From assembly GCA_011799875.1 (NCBI GenBank), contig CM022299.1, positions 353,692,526 through 353,756,525 on the forward strand: DNA of 64,000 nucleotides, read 5' to 3'. The translations under genes were made by a program, and so were the position numbers. Below the pieces are notes generated by a model. The model did not search any database and was not told where the DNA came from. It saw only the letters and a list, made by a program, of their open reading frames with translations. The first letter of the stretch is position 1, and every line of letters starts with the position of its first letter. The DNA comes from Thinopyrum elongatum. Its lineage: Eukaryota; Streptophyta; Magnoliopsida; Poales; Poaceae. Of the stretch, positions 1-11,209 are shown in pieces.

Positions 1-1144
1 TGAAGCACTAGAGCAATTCCATGGCTCAAAAAATTTAAGTGAAGTATATAGAGCAATTCTAACAAATCATAGCATAATTTTGGCTCTCTCAAATAGGTGT
101 GTCCAGCAAGGATACTTGTGACAAACTAAAAAGCAAAACAAGTAAAGACTCATATAATACAAGACGCTCCAAGCAAAACTAATGATATGTGATGAATAAA
201 AATATAGCAGCAAGTAAAATACCGATGGTCGTTAGAAGAAAGAGGGGATGGCTTCCGGGCATCCCCAAGCTTAGTTGCTTGGTTCTCCTTGAATATTAAC
301 TTGGGGTGCCATGGGGTATCCCCAAGATTAGGCTCTTGACACTACTTATTCCTTCATCCATCATGATCTCGCCCAAAACTTGAAAACTTAAATCACACAA
401 AACTTAACAAAACTTTCGTGAGATCCGTTAGTATAAGAAAACTAATCTTTACTTTAAGTACTGTTGCAAACCCATTCAATTTTTTTTATTGAATTATACC
501 TACTTTATTCTAACTTTACCATGGCTTATACCCCCCCCCCCAGTACAATCCATAGATTCATCAAAATAAGCACACAATGCAAAGAAAACAGAATCTGTCA
601 GAAACAGAATGGTCTATAAAGATGCGAATTGTTCTCATACTTATGTAACTCCACAAATTCTGAAAAATTAGGACAACAGAGGAAATTTGTATATCAATCT
701 TGTGTAAAAAATACAGAATGTTTCATGGCTTCTGTGAATTTAAACAATTCTGTTACTGGACGCAAAAGTTTATGTTTTTCAACAGGATCAAATCAACTAT
801 CACCCAAAGCTATCCCAAAGGCTTTACTTGGTACAAACACTAATTAAAACATAAAAACACAATAATAACAGTAGCATAATTGTGCAAACACTCAAGAACA
901 GAAAGAAAAAGGCAAAAATAAATTTTATTCATTGGGTTGCCTCCCAACAAGCGCTATCGTTTTATGCCCCTAGCTAGGCATAATGCATAGATTCAAGTAT
1001 CGCCATCTTTAGTTTTTGCTCCATAGGATGCCCTCGTGATCGATTCATATGGTGGCTTAATTCTTGTTCTAGGGAAGTGTTCCATACCCTTTCTTAGTGG
1101 AAATTGAAATTTAATATTGCCTTCTTTCATATCAATCACGGCAC

Positions 1145-1389
1145 CTATAGTACGTAAAAACGGTCTACCAAGTATAATTGGACAAGACGGATTGAATCAA
1201 TATCAAGAATAATAAAATCTATGGGAACATAGTTCCTATTTGCAAGAATAAGGACATCATTAATTCTTCCCACAGGCTTTTTAATAGTAGAATCCGCCAA
1301 GTGCAAATTAAGAAAACTTTCTTCAATATCGGTAAGACCAAGCACATCACATAAAGATTTCGGAATTGTGGAAACACTAGCACCCAAAT
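1145..1389 (-). pseudogene. retropepsin (protease) fragment of element C
   Basis: The minus-strand frame shows a retropepsin core: LGASVSTIPKSLCDVLGL, with the catalytic Asp coming from the LCDL residues encoded just across the insertion at 24856 onward. It continues through LHLADSTIKKPVGRI to an I-LDID region. The expected ILGRPFL flap-end motif is lost to a frameshift near 1185-1200, after which the frame ends at 1145. The enzyme would have cut the element's own polyprotein. It is now split by B and frameshifted, so it cannot be functional. The assignment to a Ty3/gypsy Athila-type protease rests on this motif series. Confidence 0.75.
1385..1389. repeat. target-site duplication of element B, left copy (CAAAT)
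   Basis: CAAAT precedes the TGTCGGTG terminus of B and is repeated at 24851-24855. Removing one copy restores the open protease frame of host element C. Confidence 0.9.
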
Positions 1390-1419
1390 TGTCGGTGCAA
1401 CAAACCCTGGTGTATGTTG
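1390..1419 (+). repeat. 5' LTR of element B, first 30 bp
   Basis: These bases match the start of the intact right-hand LTR at 23932. The rest of this LTR lies at 14183-15072, beyond insertion A; the last 5 bp (1415-1419) are the TSD of A. Confidence 0.9.
1415..1419. repeat. target-site duplication of element A, left copy (TGTTG)
   Basis: TGTTG lies directly before the TGTCGTGG terminus of A and is repeated at 14178-14182. The intact B LTR at 23932 carries the undisturbed site. Confidence 0.95.
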
Positions 1420-1984
1420 TGTCGTGGTTCTAAGTCTGACAGTAGAATAGGGGGTAGGTATGAGGAGGCAAGATCCTAGCTACGGTGAGGTTGTGCACGC
1501 AAGGTTTACGAGTTCAGGCCCTTCTCGAAGGAAGTAACAGCCCTACGTCTCGGTGCCCGGGGGCTCGGTCGATTGGATTATGCGTGAAGTTACAGGGGGT
1601 GCAAACCCTTGTGCCTGAGGAGGGGGTGGCTTATATAGAGTTCGCCAGACCCCTCCAGCCCTCAGTTACACAGGATTTAAGGTACATAAAGATGGGACGT
1701 TACTGGTAACGCCAGTAATAAAGGCATATAAATGATCATTAAGACTCCAGAGTGAACGCCTGACCGTTGCCGTTCTGAGTGAATTTAGATCTTATGTCTT
1801 CCGAGTGATTTCTGATGTGGTCGAGTGAGTACACTCCGGTCGAATGGAATTGGGTTTTTCGAGTGGAATGCTTCTGGTCGAGTGAATGGTATTGTCCTTG
1901 AATATCCCTGACTTTAAGGTAATGTCCTTGGGAAGGGTGTCTAGGTCAGGCCTATTACCCAACCCCAGGTACATGTCCTCGTCA
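1420..1984 (-). repeat. 3' LTR of element A
   Basis: 565 bp, running TGTCGTGG to CTCGTCA on the plus strand, about 97.5% identical to 13612-14177 by hand comparison. Confidence 0.95.
1630..1639 (-). promoter_or_regulatory. TATA box in the 3' LTR of A
   Basis: On the minus strand this reads TCTATATAAG. The matching box of the 5' LTR is at 13823-13832. Confidence 0.6.
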
Positions 1985-1999
1985 TTAGCCCCCGAATGG
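1985..1999 (-). other. polypurine tract of element A
   Basis: The minus strand reads CCATTCGGGGGCTAA directly against the LTR. It is a G-rich tract in the place where plus-strand DNA synthesis is primed. Confidence 0.7.
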
Positions 2000-2398
2000 T
2001 TTAGGGTTCGAGTGACAAAAGGAGTTGAAGATGGTTCCGACCCAGTTTTCACGCTTCGGGAGCGTTTTGCTTAGATTAATGAACCACGTAACGACTTCGA
2101 CTTCATTTTCAGTCGCCTTGATCCATTCCTAAATTGTCGAGTGAATTTTGTTGATAAGCTTCAATTGTGGACATGGTATGAGATCTATGGCGCGATTGAC
2201 TGCACTGTCGTTCCCAGATCTCATGGGATTCGAAATTTGGAGAAGTGCGCGGGACGGAGAGGCCCGCAGTAAACGGAACAGATTTGGTAGGGACGCCTCG
2301 ATCCTCGCGCCACCTTTCTCGCCACGTACCGAGTGCGCGACTGCTGCGGGATTCGATGGGATTGCTTGGGCCCACAAGTCAGTCACTCGGTAACAAGT

Positions 2399-2409
2399 CC
2401 ATATAAGGC
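2399..2409 (+). promoter_or_regulatory. TATA-like box of the antisense gene in A
   Basis: CCATATAAGGC lies 115-125 bp upstream of the predicted ATG at 2523 and just inside the 3' LTR. It is in the right place for a promoter running opposite to gag-pol. The stretch 1985-2398 before it holds no other feature I can recognise. Confidence 0.45.
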
Positions 2410-2522
2410 GTCCGGGCCGGTGCGTTTGGCACTGTGCTCTTTATCCCCTTCTTCCTCTGTTTCTCCACTGCATTCGCCACCACCTTCGACACCACCGCCC
2501 CGTCCAAGCGCAGCCTGCTGCA

Positions 2523-5500
2523 ATGGGGAAGGAGAAAACGGCGGCCCTGGAGCGAGCGAAGAAGGTGACGGCGGCAGCGAAGGGCAAGAAGATGAGTCGG
2601 GGCGGGTCGTCATCTAGGTCCGGCCTGCCACCTGGCTGGATCCAGGGCGACTAGATCAGATCCACGATCCGGAAGGAAGACATGGAGGATCTGGTCGAAG
2701 GGGGCTTAATTGCCCACCAGTCCTGGTAATTGCCGGGGAACGAGACCGAGCCGCAGCCGCAAGAGGGTGAGTGCGTCCTCCTCGCGACTCATGTCGACCG
2801 TGGTTTCTCCTTGCCTCCACATCCCTTTTTCCGGGCTTTCTTGAATTTCTTTGGAGCTCAACTTCACCACTTTTCCCCCAACACCATCACCTATCTTGCT
2901 GCATATGTTTCCCTGTGTGAGAATTTCTTGGGCTGTCGACCGCACTGGGGTCTTTTCAAACATATATTCACATGCCGCTCTCAAGCCGTAAAAAAGTCCA
3001 ATCCGAGTGATGAGAGAATACATGTGATCCAGATGTGCGGGGGTCTGGGAATTCAGATCAGGGGTAGGAGCACTTTTCCGGCTATGATGCTCCCCGATTC
3101 AGTTAGAGGGTGGCAGTCGACCTGGTTCTATTGCAAAGACCAGCCGACTCCTAGTCAGTCGACTGGGCTTCCTCCCTTTTCCATGGATCGAGTCCAGCCG
3201 CCCTCTACTTTGAAAGTGAACCCAGAGGAGAAAGTAGAAGTGAATATGCTAGTTGACCGAGTAGTCCGGTTAGTCCGCGATGGGGTGACTGGTATGGACT
3301 TGCTTGAAATATTTCTCAGTCGACGCATCCAGCCACTCCAGGCTCATGATCATCCTATGTGGATGTACTCGGGTATTGATGAGACCACTCGGATCCACCC
3401 GGAGGAGGTCATCGGGGAGGTAGTGGAGCGGTGGCTGCAAGGCATCACTGGTAACAAAGATAACCCCAGGGGGTCCAAGAGGGTCCCACCATTCGACAAG
3501 ACCAACGAACCGGATAAGGTACAATCTTCAGTGCCGAATGTCCTTTGCTCTGATTTCCTATTTAGGCTTCAATCTGATTGATATTTGTATGATTCTTTGC
3601 TCTGCAGATATATACTGAGATGTACTCGATGCCCAACGGGGAGCAGATCCAGGAAGGAGAGGAGAGCGGAGGCGACAGCGGCGATTGGAACTCTGATGAC
3701 GAGAGTGATGAAGAGCGCGAAGACTCGAGCAGTGGTGAGGAGGTCGATTCTCCACCTCGCGTGGAAAAGCGTTCCAAGCAGAAGCACGACCCAGCAAGTA
3801 TCCGGGGTAAAGTGGCGGCACCGACTGGACAAACTTCGAAGCGCACTCAGACATCTTCTCCGGTGCCGACTGAGAAGGCTCCGAAGCAGCTCAAGACTGC
3901 GCCGTCAAAGCCACGGAAGGCCTTGCCCAAGATCAAGGTTGATGTTCCCGTTGCCTCTGCGTAAGTGTTTCGTTTTCACCCTTTGCTCCAAGAATCTTAT
4001 ATCAGTTGTCGACCCATTCTCTTGCTTGACCGAGTGATCCTTGAAATTTGCAGTGCTGCTACCTCTGGGACTTCTGCTTACAAAGATGATGATGACGAGG
4101 AGATGGAGGACGCGGTCACATCCAATGCGGGTATGACTCCTGTTATCTTGCCCTTTCTTTGCTAACCACTTCTATAGTCGACTGAACTCTTGTGGTCGAT
4201 TCTTTTGTAGCTCCGCAAAATGTTATTGAACTTCCAGATGACGATGAAGATGTGCCACAGAAGCTCGTGGGAAAGAGGAGCAGGACCTTGGGCAAAAAGG
4301 CACCAGCTAGCAAGATGCCTCAGTCGACGCCAGCGGCAGAACTAGCTATCCAGCAGCCCGGGGACCTCAACCGTGCTTCTGTTACTTTTGTGATTCCCTT
4401 GTCGAGTGGTCGTCCTTCAGCATCGACTGCACATGCCCCTGCTTCATCTGTGCAACTTCATGCCTCAAGCTCTCAAGCTGCTGCAGCTGATACACCGTCT
4501 CCACTTTTCACCGCCCATCACATCCCAGAGGACCAAGTGAGTGCTGCCAAGGAAGCCATACGCCAGGCAGGCATTATGATGGAGCAGATGAAAGTGGTGC
4601 GCGAGGCCAGTCAAGCTGCCTATGATGCCAGCTCAGCACTCCAGGCTAATGTCCAGGCTAACTTACTTCCGACTGAACTCCATCTTGACGCTTGTTCTGT
4701 TAGGATATGATATTTAGAAACTGCTGCTTTATTATCTACAAGACGTCCGTGGATGAGCGTTTTGGAACCTTAATTGCACACCCATTGTCAGTCTGTACAC
4801 CCACTGGGTGTTTTAATTTCTGTTGAGTAGTTTTTCCACTTGAGTCAACTAGGTTGTGTCGATTGAATCTCTGAACCAATAGGGGCACGTTGAGTGCACC
4901 CACTGGGTGTAGTCCCAGAGACCGTCGTCGAATGTTTGATTCCGTGGTGGTCTTTGAACATAACTTTTCCACTCGGTCTGAGCAGATCATGTCGAGTGGA
5001 ACCTGGACCAGTGGGGGCACGCTGAGTGCACCCACTGGGTGTAGTCCCCGAGACCGTAGTCGACTGCGGGCTGTCGGCTATGGTCTGAGTTTTTTTTTTC
5101 TGACTGGACGGACCAAGTCAATTGAAAAGTCGAACCAGTGGGGGCACGCTGAGTGCACCCACTGGGTGTAGTCCCCGAGACTATTGTTGAATGTTTGATT
5201 CGGCAGTAGTCTTAGAACTCTTTGAACTTGTTACTTTATTGCTCGGAAGCAACCAATCTTTGTGTCTGCCGACTGACTATCTTCTGAACACAGAAATCTT
5301 GTGATCTTGGAGCCCGGTTCGCTGACTTGGAGCAAAAGCAGATCCAGCTCAATCTTGATCTGGAGTTGGCTCAGAATAACTTGCAGAAGGCTAAGGATGA
5401 CGCTGCTGGTAAGGAAAGCTTGTCGACTGGTTCTCTTGCCATCTTTTCTCCTCCTTTTTCTGATTCGAATGTTATTCTTTCTAGAAACAATGAGACAGGC

Positions 5501-6333
5501 TTTGGAGAAGAAGGACCTTGACCTTGCGGCTGCGAAGAAAATAGCAGAAGAAAAAACGGCACTCGCTGACCAAAAGCTGGCCTCAGTCGGAAAGTTGGAG
5601 GGAGAGATTACCAAGCTGAAGGCTGCTCTCGATGAAGCCAACAAAGAGGTAACTCGACTGAAGAAGGATAAAGGGACCCTGACTGACAAAGTGGAAGACA
5701 TCACCCGCAAGAGGGACGAGCTAGAGAGTTATCTAGGAGGACTCGCCAAGAAGTTATTCCTCATGCTTGAAGGTACTTTTCCCTGTCCGATTGATTTGCT
5801 TTCGTTGACTCATCATATAACTGTCGACTCATTATTTCTCTGTGAGTGCAGAATTCTGTCAAAACTTCAAGGAAGAGACTGGACGAGTCGAGACAAGCTT
5901 GGACCCCATCATCTCCCCTGTTAAAGATGAAGCTGCCATGAACGTGCTCCGACTGGAGTCTCACCTTGCCAGCGCCATGAATTACCTTGCTCGACTGAAG
6001 GTTGCGGTGTCGCGGATCGACACGGCACTCTGGCCAAGGGAAACGCTCGAAAATGATCTCGAGTCTTTGATGACTCGACTCAATGAGATTCCTGGTCGAG
6101 TGCAGGAATAGAAGAAGTCCTCTGCTCGATGCGGTGCCGACGTAGCTATGTCCCTGGTTCGTGTTCATTGCAAGGAAGCCAAAGAAGAGAAGCTAGCAGC
6201 AATCAAGGTTGCCAATACCAAGAAACTTGACTTCCAGTCCTTCATGGAGACTTTTATTTGTGCTGCTACTCGAATTGCAGATGGAATTGACCTGGATGAG
6301 TTCATCGAGCCTGCCAGCCCTCTTGCGGAGTGA
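2523..6333 (+). pseudogene. antisense accessory gene of A: gypsy-type transposon domain plus coiled coil
   Basis: This plus-strand gene lies between integrase and 3' LTR, opposite to gag-pol. My exon model is 2523-3518, 3608-3960, 4054-4130, 4211-4655, 5293-5411, 5485-5773 and 5851-6333. Phases agree at the junctions checked, and introns have GT/AG ends except one with GC at 4656. The product starts with a basic Lys/Ala-rich segment. Next comes a domain with GFSLPPHPFFRAFLNFF, an SLCENF motif and a WFYCKD motif, resembling the 'putative gypsy-type transposon' family (PF04195 in memory). Acidic and low-complexity segments follow, then a coiled coil (5320-5770) and a helical C-terminus. In-frame stops at 2652, 2727 and 6109 break it; two of these sit where Trp would be expected. 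No function is established. Its relatives here are in H and I. Confidence 0.75.
4780..5190 (+). repeat. tandem repeat inside intron 4 of the antisense gene
   Basis: A unit of about 130 bp with the core GGGGCACGCTGAGTGCACCC followed by ACTGGGTGTAGTCCCCGAGACC occurs at about 4881, 5013 and 5140; a partial copy lies near 4798. It sits within the 4656-5292 intron. Confidence 0.75.
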
Positions 6334-6699
6334 ACAAAATTTTTATGATCCGATTAAATTTGCCTCGGTATGCTGAGTGGTTTTGTAACCGTTAAACTCC
6401 TTCGGGCCGGATGCCCGAGTACATTAATCTGCGGTCCGGAACCTCATGGGGATTTGTCCGAACTTAGTTTTCCCTTAAATATGCTTGTTTTTATTTCCGA
6501 GTGGAACTTGTATCTTCACTCGGAACAGACTTTTGTTGTTGTGATGCAATTCTGAGGAGAGGATCGCGGACGACCTGCACCTCGTCATTCTTGCAGATCA
6601 GGATGGAGCACACATTGTACTTGTGGCGTAGCTCTGAAGAGAAGGTTGCAGTCGACCTGCACTTCATTGTCCTAAAGGATCAGGATGGAGCGTGTTTTA

Positions 6700-7240
6700 A
6701 CTTAGGCGAGTACAGGACTGCAGCTAAGCCCCCGAGTGAGAGGGTTGCTCATCACTCGGTAGGATTTTACAAACTTAGGCGAGTACAGGACTGCAGCTAA
6801 GCCTCCGAGTGAGAGGGTTGCTCATCACTCGGTAGGATTTTACAAACTTAGGCAAGTACAAGACTGCAGCTAAGCCTCCGAGTGAGAGGGTTGCTCATCA
6901 CTCGGTAGGATTTTTTAAACTTAGGCGAGTACAGGACTGCAGCTAAGCCCCCGAGTGAGAGGGTTGCTCATCACTCGGTAGGATTTTTTAAACTTAGGCG
7001 AGTATAGGACTGCAGCTAAGCCCCCGAGTGAGAGGGTTGCTCATCACTCGGTAGGATTTTTTTAAACTTAGGCGAGTACAGGACTGCAGCTAAGCCCCCG
7101 AGTGAGAGGGTTGCTCATCACTCGGTAGGATTTTTTTAAACTTAGGCGAGTACAGGACTGCAGCTAAGCCTCCGAGTGAGAGGGTTGCTCATCACTCTAT
7201 AGGATTTTTTTTTAAACTTAGGCGAATCGGATTCGTGGCT
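6700..7240. repeat. tandem array of 72-75 bp units between converging genes of A
   Basis: Seven full copies and one partial copy of a unit start with AACTTAGGCGAGTACAGGAC and contain GAGTGAGAGGGTTGCTCATC. Starts are near 6700, 6771, 6845, 6918, 6990, 7064, 7138 and 7215. Units differ by single bases and by the length of a T-run (4 to 9). The array fills the gap between the 3' end of the antisense gene (6333) and the 3' end of pol (7367). The stretches 6334-6699 and 7241-7366 hold nothing else I recognise. Confidence 0.85.
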
Positions 7241-7366
7241 AAGCCACCCACTGGGGGATTTTGGACACATGTATTAGTAACAACAATCATTTAGGAGACT
7301 GTAAAACCATGTCTTTGATAAACGAACTGAAAGGTACTCCTTATTACATCTCATCAGTCTGAACAC

Positions 7367-9163
7367 TTAAGTATAAAAACGGCGGAGTAACTCCGCATTC
7401 CAAGCGCGTGGCTCGTCTTTATTCTGCTCCACATTGTAGAGGTGATACGCTCCGTTGTGGAGCACCTTGGTGACGATGAAGGGACCTTCCCAAGCGGGGG
7501 CAAGTTTGTGAGGCCGTTGCTGGTCCACTCGGAGCACAAGGTCCCCTTCCTGAAATGCTCGACCCTTCACATTTCTGGCATATAATCGATGAAGGTCTTG
7601 CTGATAAATAGTCGATCGGATCAAGGCCATCTCTCTTTCTTCTTCCAGAAGATCAACAACATCTTCTCGAGCCCGTTCTGCTTCGGCTTCTGAAAAAAGT
7701 TCTACTCGGGGTGCATTGTGAAGCAAGTCACTCGGCAGCACAGCCTCAGCCCCATAGACCATGAAGAAGGGGGTTCGACCGGTCGACCGATTTGGTGTTG
7801 TTCTTAATCCCCAAAGGACTAACGGTAGCTCATCTACCCAAGCGCCGGCTGCATGCTTGAGGTCGCGCATCAATCGAGGTTTCAACCCTTTGAGAATCAA
7901 ACCGTTCGCTCTTTCTGCTTGTCCATTCGACTGAGGGTGGGCGACTGAAGCATAGTCGACCCGAGTACCTTGGGAAGCGCAGAAAGCTCGGAACTCATCT
8001 GAATCAAAGTTTGACCCATTATCCATGATGATGTTGTGCGGAACTCCATATCTAAATGTTAACCCTCTGATGAAGCTGACAGCAGTACTTGCTTCCAGGT
8101 TTTTGATAGGTTTAGGTTCAATCCATTTAGTGAACTTGTCGACTGCTACAAGCACATGGGTGAAGCCACTCCTGCCAGTCCTCAGAGGTCCGACCATATC
8201 TAATCCCCAAACAGCAAATGGCCAGATGAGTGGAATAGTCTTCAAGGCTGAAGCAGGTTTGTGGGACATGTTGGAGTAGAACTGACAACCCTCGCACTTG
8301 TCAACTATTTCCTTTGCCATCTCATTTGCCCGTGGCCAGTAAAACCCTGCTCGGTATACTTTGGCCACGATGGCCCGAGAGGACGCATGGTGACCACAGG
8401 TCCCTGAGTGGATATCATTGAGGATCATTCGACCTTCTTCTGGAGTGATGCATTTCTGAACGACCCCAGTAACACTCTCTCTGTAGAGTTGTCCACCCAT
8501 TACCATGAAGGCTTTGGATCGACGGACAATCTGACGAGCCTCCTCTTCATCCTCTGGAAGCTCTTTCCTGAGAATATATGCAATATATGGCACTGTCCAA
8601 TCGGGAATGACGACCAAAACCTCCATGATCAAGTCGACCACAGCTGGGATTTCAACTTCGGTCGGGTCAGTGGAGCTCTTAGGCTGTGGGGGCTCTTCAG
8701 TGAAGGGATCTTCTTGAACTGATGGTGCGTGAATATGCTCCAAAAACACATTGCTGGGAATAGGCTCCTGCTTGGAACCTATTTTCGCCAAGTCATCAGC
8801 TGCTTGATTCTTCAGTCGGGGTATATGGTGGAGCTCTAGCCCTTCAAACTTCTTTTCTAACTTTCTCACTGCATTGCAATAACCAGTCATAGCTGGGCTC
8901 CTGACGTCCCACTCCTTCATCACTTGATTAACCACTAAATCTGAGTCGCCGTAAACCATTAGGCGATGGACGCCGAGTAAAATGGCCATACGCAACCCGT
9001 ACAGAAGTGCCTCATATTCAGCTTCATTGTTGGAGGAATCAAAGTGAATCTGGAGAACATATCTGAGGTTGTCGCCTGGTGGAGATACCAGGACTACTCC
9101 AGCGCCTGAACCATTCAACATCTTGGACCCGTCGAAGAACATAGTCCAATGTTCCGACTGTAT
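7367..9163 (-). CDS. Pol C-terminal part of A: archaeal-type RNase H and integrase
   Basis: A 591-residue frame (9142 to 7367) is open throughout. It starts with a second, archaeal-type RNase H: FFDGSKMLNGSGAGVVL, then NNEAEYEAL and GDSDLVV. These carry the Asp, Glu and Asp expected of the active site. Integrase follows: the zinc-binding region has H-x-HH and CEGCQFY (a normal HHCC spacing was not checked). The catalytic core has LDMVGP, IIMDNGSNF and NGQAERANG, giving the DDE triad. The C-terminus has GDLVLRV and a KLAPAWEGPF motif. This is the best preserved piece of A. In the full polyprotein it would follow the connection domain, but a TAG at 9164-9166 now separates them. Confidence 0.92.
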   Translation of the reverse strand: MQSEHWTMFFDGSKMLNGSGAGVVLVSPPGDNLRYVLQIHFDSSNNEAEYEALLYGLRMAILLGVHRLMVYGDSDLVVNQVMKEWDVRSPAMTGYCNAVRKLEKKFEGLELHHIPRLKNQAADDLAKIGSKQEPIPSNVFLEHIHAPSVQEDPFTEEPPQPKSSTDPTEVEIPAVVDLIMEVLVVIPDWTVPYIAYILRKELPEDEEEARQIVRRSKAFMVMGGQLYRESVTGVVQKCITPEEGRMILNDIHSGTCGHHASSRAIVAKVYRAGFYWPRANEMAKEIVDKCEGCQFYSNMSHKPASALKTIPLIWPFAVWGLDMVGPLRTGRSGFTHVLVAVDKFTKWIEPKPIKNLEASTAVSFIRGLTFRYGVPHNIIMDNGSNFDSDEFRAFCASQGTRVDYASVAHPQSNGQAERANGLILKGLKPRLMRDLKHAAGAWVDELPLVLWGLRTTPNRSTGRTPFFMVYGAEAVLPSDLLHNAPRVELFSEAEAERAREDVVDLLEEEREMALIRSTIYQQDLHRLYARNVKGRAFQEGDLVLRVDQQRPHKLAPAWEGPFIVTKVLHNGAYHLYNVEQNKDEPRAWNAELLRRFYT

Positions 9164-9613
9164 CTAGGTCGATAGCTGCTGTTCAACCAACTCGACGAGG
9201 AAATCTGCTATTGCTTGAGATTTGATCGCTTTCTTTGCCTCAAACTTGATATCCAGCGGAAGGAGTTCAATCGCCCACTTTGCCACTCGACCAGTTGCAT
9301 CTCTGTTGTTCAAAATTTCTGACAACGGAGCATCGCTGATGACTGTAATCGAATGATTTGAGAAGTAATGTGCAACCTTCTTTGTGGTCAAGTAAATTCC
9401 ATAGACAAGCTTCTGATAATGTGGATATCTCTGCTTGGATGGGGTTAAGACTTCAGAAATATAGTACACTGGGCGTTGAACCTTGTAGGTTTTACCTTCT
9501 TCTTCCCGCTCGACCGTGAGTACTGTACTGACAACCTGTCGAGTGGCTGCTATATAAAGCAGTAAAAGCTCTTTGCTGATTGGAGCAGCAAGCACCGGCT
9601 GGGTGGAAAGCAG
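9164..9613 (-). pseudogene. RT connection / first RNase H region of A
   Basis: The frame (9595 to 9164) shows LLLLYIAATRQVVSTVL, RPVYYISEVL and a TVISDAPLSEIL segment. This matches the degenerate Ty3/gypsy RNase H and connection that follow reverse transcriptase in Tat elements. A frameshift near 9614-9625 separates it from the reverse transcriptase, and a TAG at 9164 separates it from the archaeal-type RNase H. Tat elements typically have a weakened original RNase H, with the second one doing the work. Confidence 0.8.
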
Positions 9614-9624
9614 GGCTTTGAGCT

Positions 9625-10680
9625 CTAAAACGCTGCGTCAGCTTCAGGAGTCCACTCGAACTTATCAGATTTCTTCATCAGTCGGTAAAGAGGCAATGCC
9701 TTTTCACCGAGACGAGAGATGAATCGACTCAAAGTGGCCAAACAACCAGTAAGCTTCTGAACGTCGTGTACACGCACAGGGCGTTTCATTCGGAGGATTG
9801 CGCCAACTTTCTCTGGGTTTGCATCAATCCCATGTTCGGAAATGAGGAAACCGAGTAACTTTCCACCTGGAACTCCAAATGTACACTTTGATGGATTAAG
9901 CTTGATATCATATCTTCTCAAATTGGCAAAGGTTTCAGCAAGGTCAGTCAGCAGGTCGGAACTTTTACGCGACTTAACCACGATGTCATCCATGTATGCT
10001 TCCACATTCCTACTGATTTGAGTTAGCAGGCACTTCTGTATCATGCGCATGAATGTGGCACCAGCATTCTTGAGACCAAAGGGAATGGTGACGTAGCAAA
10101 AGCACCCGAATGGGGTGATAAAAGCTGTTTTTATTTCATCAGGTCCATACAGTCGGATCTGATGGTACCCGGAATATGCATCCAGGAAGGACAATCGCTC
10201 ACATCCCGCAGTCGAGTCGACTATCTGATCGATGCGGGGGAGAGGAAAATGATCTTTCGGGCAGGCCCGATTGATATGCTTGAAATCAATGCACATACGA
10301 AGTGAATCGTCCTTCTTGGGAACCATGACAACATTGGCGAGCCACTCGGAGTGGTAAATTTCACGGATGAACTCAGCCGCCAGAAGCCGAGCCACCTCTT
10401 CGCCGATTGCCTTTCTCTTCTCCACAGCGGACCGACGGAGATGCTCTTTCACAGGTTTTGCCTTTGGATCAACTCGCAAACGGTGCTCAGCCAGTCCCCT
10501 GGGTACACCCGGCATGCCAGACGGCTTCCATGCGAAGATGTCCCAGTTCTCACGGAGGAACTGGATGAGCGCTTCTTCCTATTTGCTGTCGAGTGTTGTT
10601 GAGATATGAGTCGGAGCAGCACTGGGATCGGTCGGGTGAATGTGAACACGCTTTGTTTCATCGGACGACTGAAATGCAGA
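9625..10680 (-). pseudogene. reverse transcriptase of A
   Basis: A 296-residue frame starts at 10515. The same frame extends upstream through an IFAWKPSGMPG segment, with a TAG near 10579-10581 where a Gln codon would fit. Fingers and palm motifs are clear: MCIDFKHINRACPKD, FLDAYSGYHQI, AFITPFGCFCY, FGLKNAGATF and the catalytic AYMDDIVVKS. The thumb has KLLGFLISEHGI and TGCLATLSRFI. It would copy the element RNA in the virus-like particle. The upstream stops at 10681 and 10579 and the downstream frameshift mean the enzyme could not be made in full from this copy. Confidence 0.9.
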
Positions 10681-11209
10681 CTATGAAGCAGGCTTCTTAG
10701 CACACAACAAATCACTCGGATCTGCAGTCTTCTTATATTCTTCCATTTCTACTGCTGCCATCTGTTCATCGGCTATCTTAGAGCCCTTCTGGAGGCACTC
10801 TTCTGCTCGTTGCCGATTACCAGTGACTGTGATCACGCCCCTGGGGCCAGGCATCTTCAGCTTGAGGTACACGTAACACGGTCGAGCCATGAAACGGGCA
10901 TATGCAGTTCTGCCCAAAATAGCATGATAGGCACTGTGAAAATCCACAACTTCAAATGTCAACTTCTCCTTACGGTAATTCTTTGAATCACCGAAAACCA
11001 CGTCAAGAGCGATCTGGCCGAGTGAATCAGCTTTCTTTCCTGGAATGACACCGTGGAATCGCATGTTGCTCTCACTGAGCTTGGACATCGGAATGCCCAT
11101 CCCACGGAGGGTCTCAACATACAAAATGTTCAAGCCGCTGCCACCATCCATCTGGACTTTGGTCAGTCGGGTGCCCCCAATGACTGGGTCGACCAGGGGT
11201 GGCAACGTG
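10681..11209 (-). pseudogene. protease region of A
   Basis: The frame 11205 to 10681 contains the retropepsin signature QMDGGSGLNILYVETL, with the catalytic Asp retained, then VVDFHSAYHAILGR at the flap end and KMPGPRGVITV. The upstream join to the gag C-terminus needs a frameshift near 11205-11215. The downstream TAG at 10681-10683 ends the frame, which otherwise runs into reverse transcriptase in the same phase. Confidence 0.85.

Larger units (their letters stand above)
1..1389 (-). mobile_element. Athila-like element C, part left of insertion B
   Basis: This is the 3' side of a minus-strand Ty3/gypsy element cut at 1389/1390 by element B. Its other part resumes at 24856. The reading frame of the protease passes across the insertion once one copy of the CAAAT duplication is removed, so the two parts are one element. 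Leftward of the protease fragment (1-1144) I find no reverse transcriptase or integrase. The stretch is AT-rich, with a C-run near 531-541, and resembles the non-coding tail of short Triticeae elements that encode only an N-terminal domain and a protease. The 3' LTR lies outside the window. Confidence 0.75.

Noticed and set aside
531..541. C homopolymer (also near 32910-32925)
   Set aside because: Likely simple slippage or assembly noise, not a functional signal.
6700..7240. CRISPR-like repeat array
   Set aside because: Units are directly adjacent with no variable spacers; this is a tandem repeat in a plant retrotransposon.
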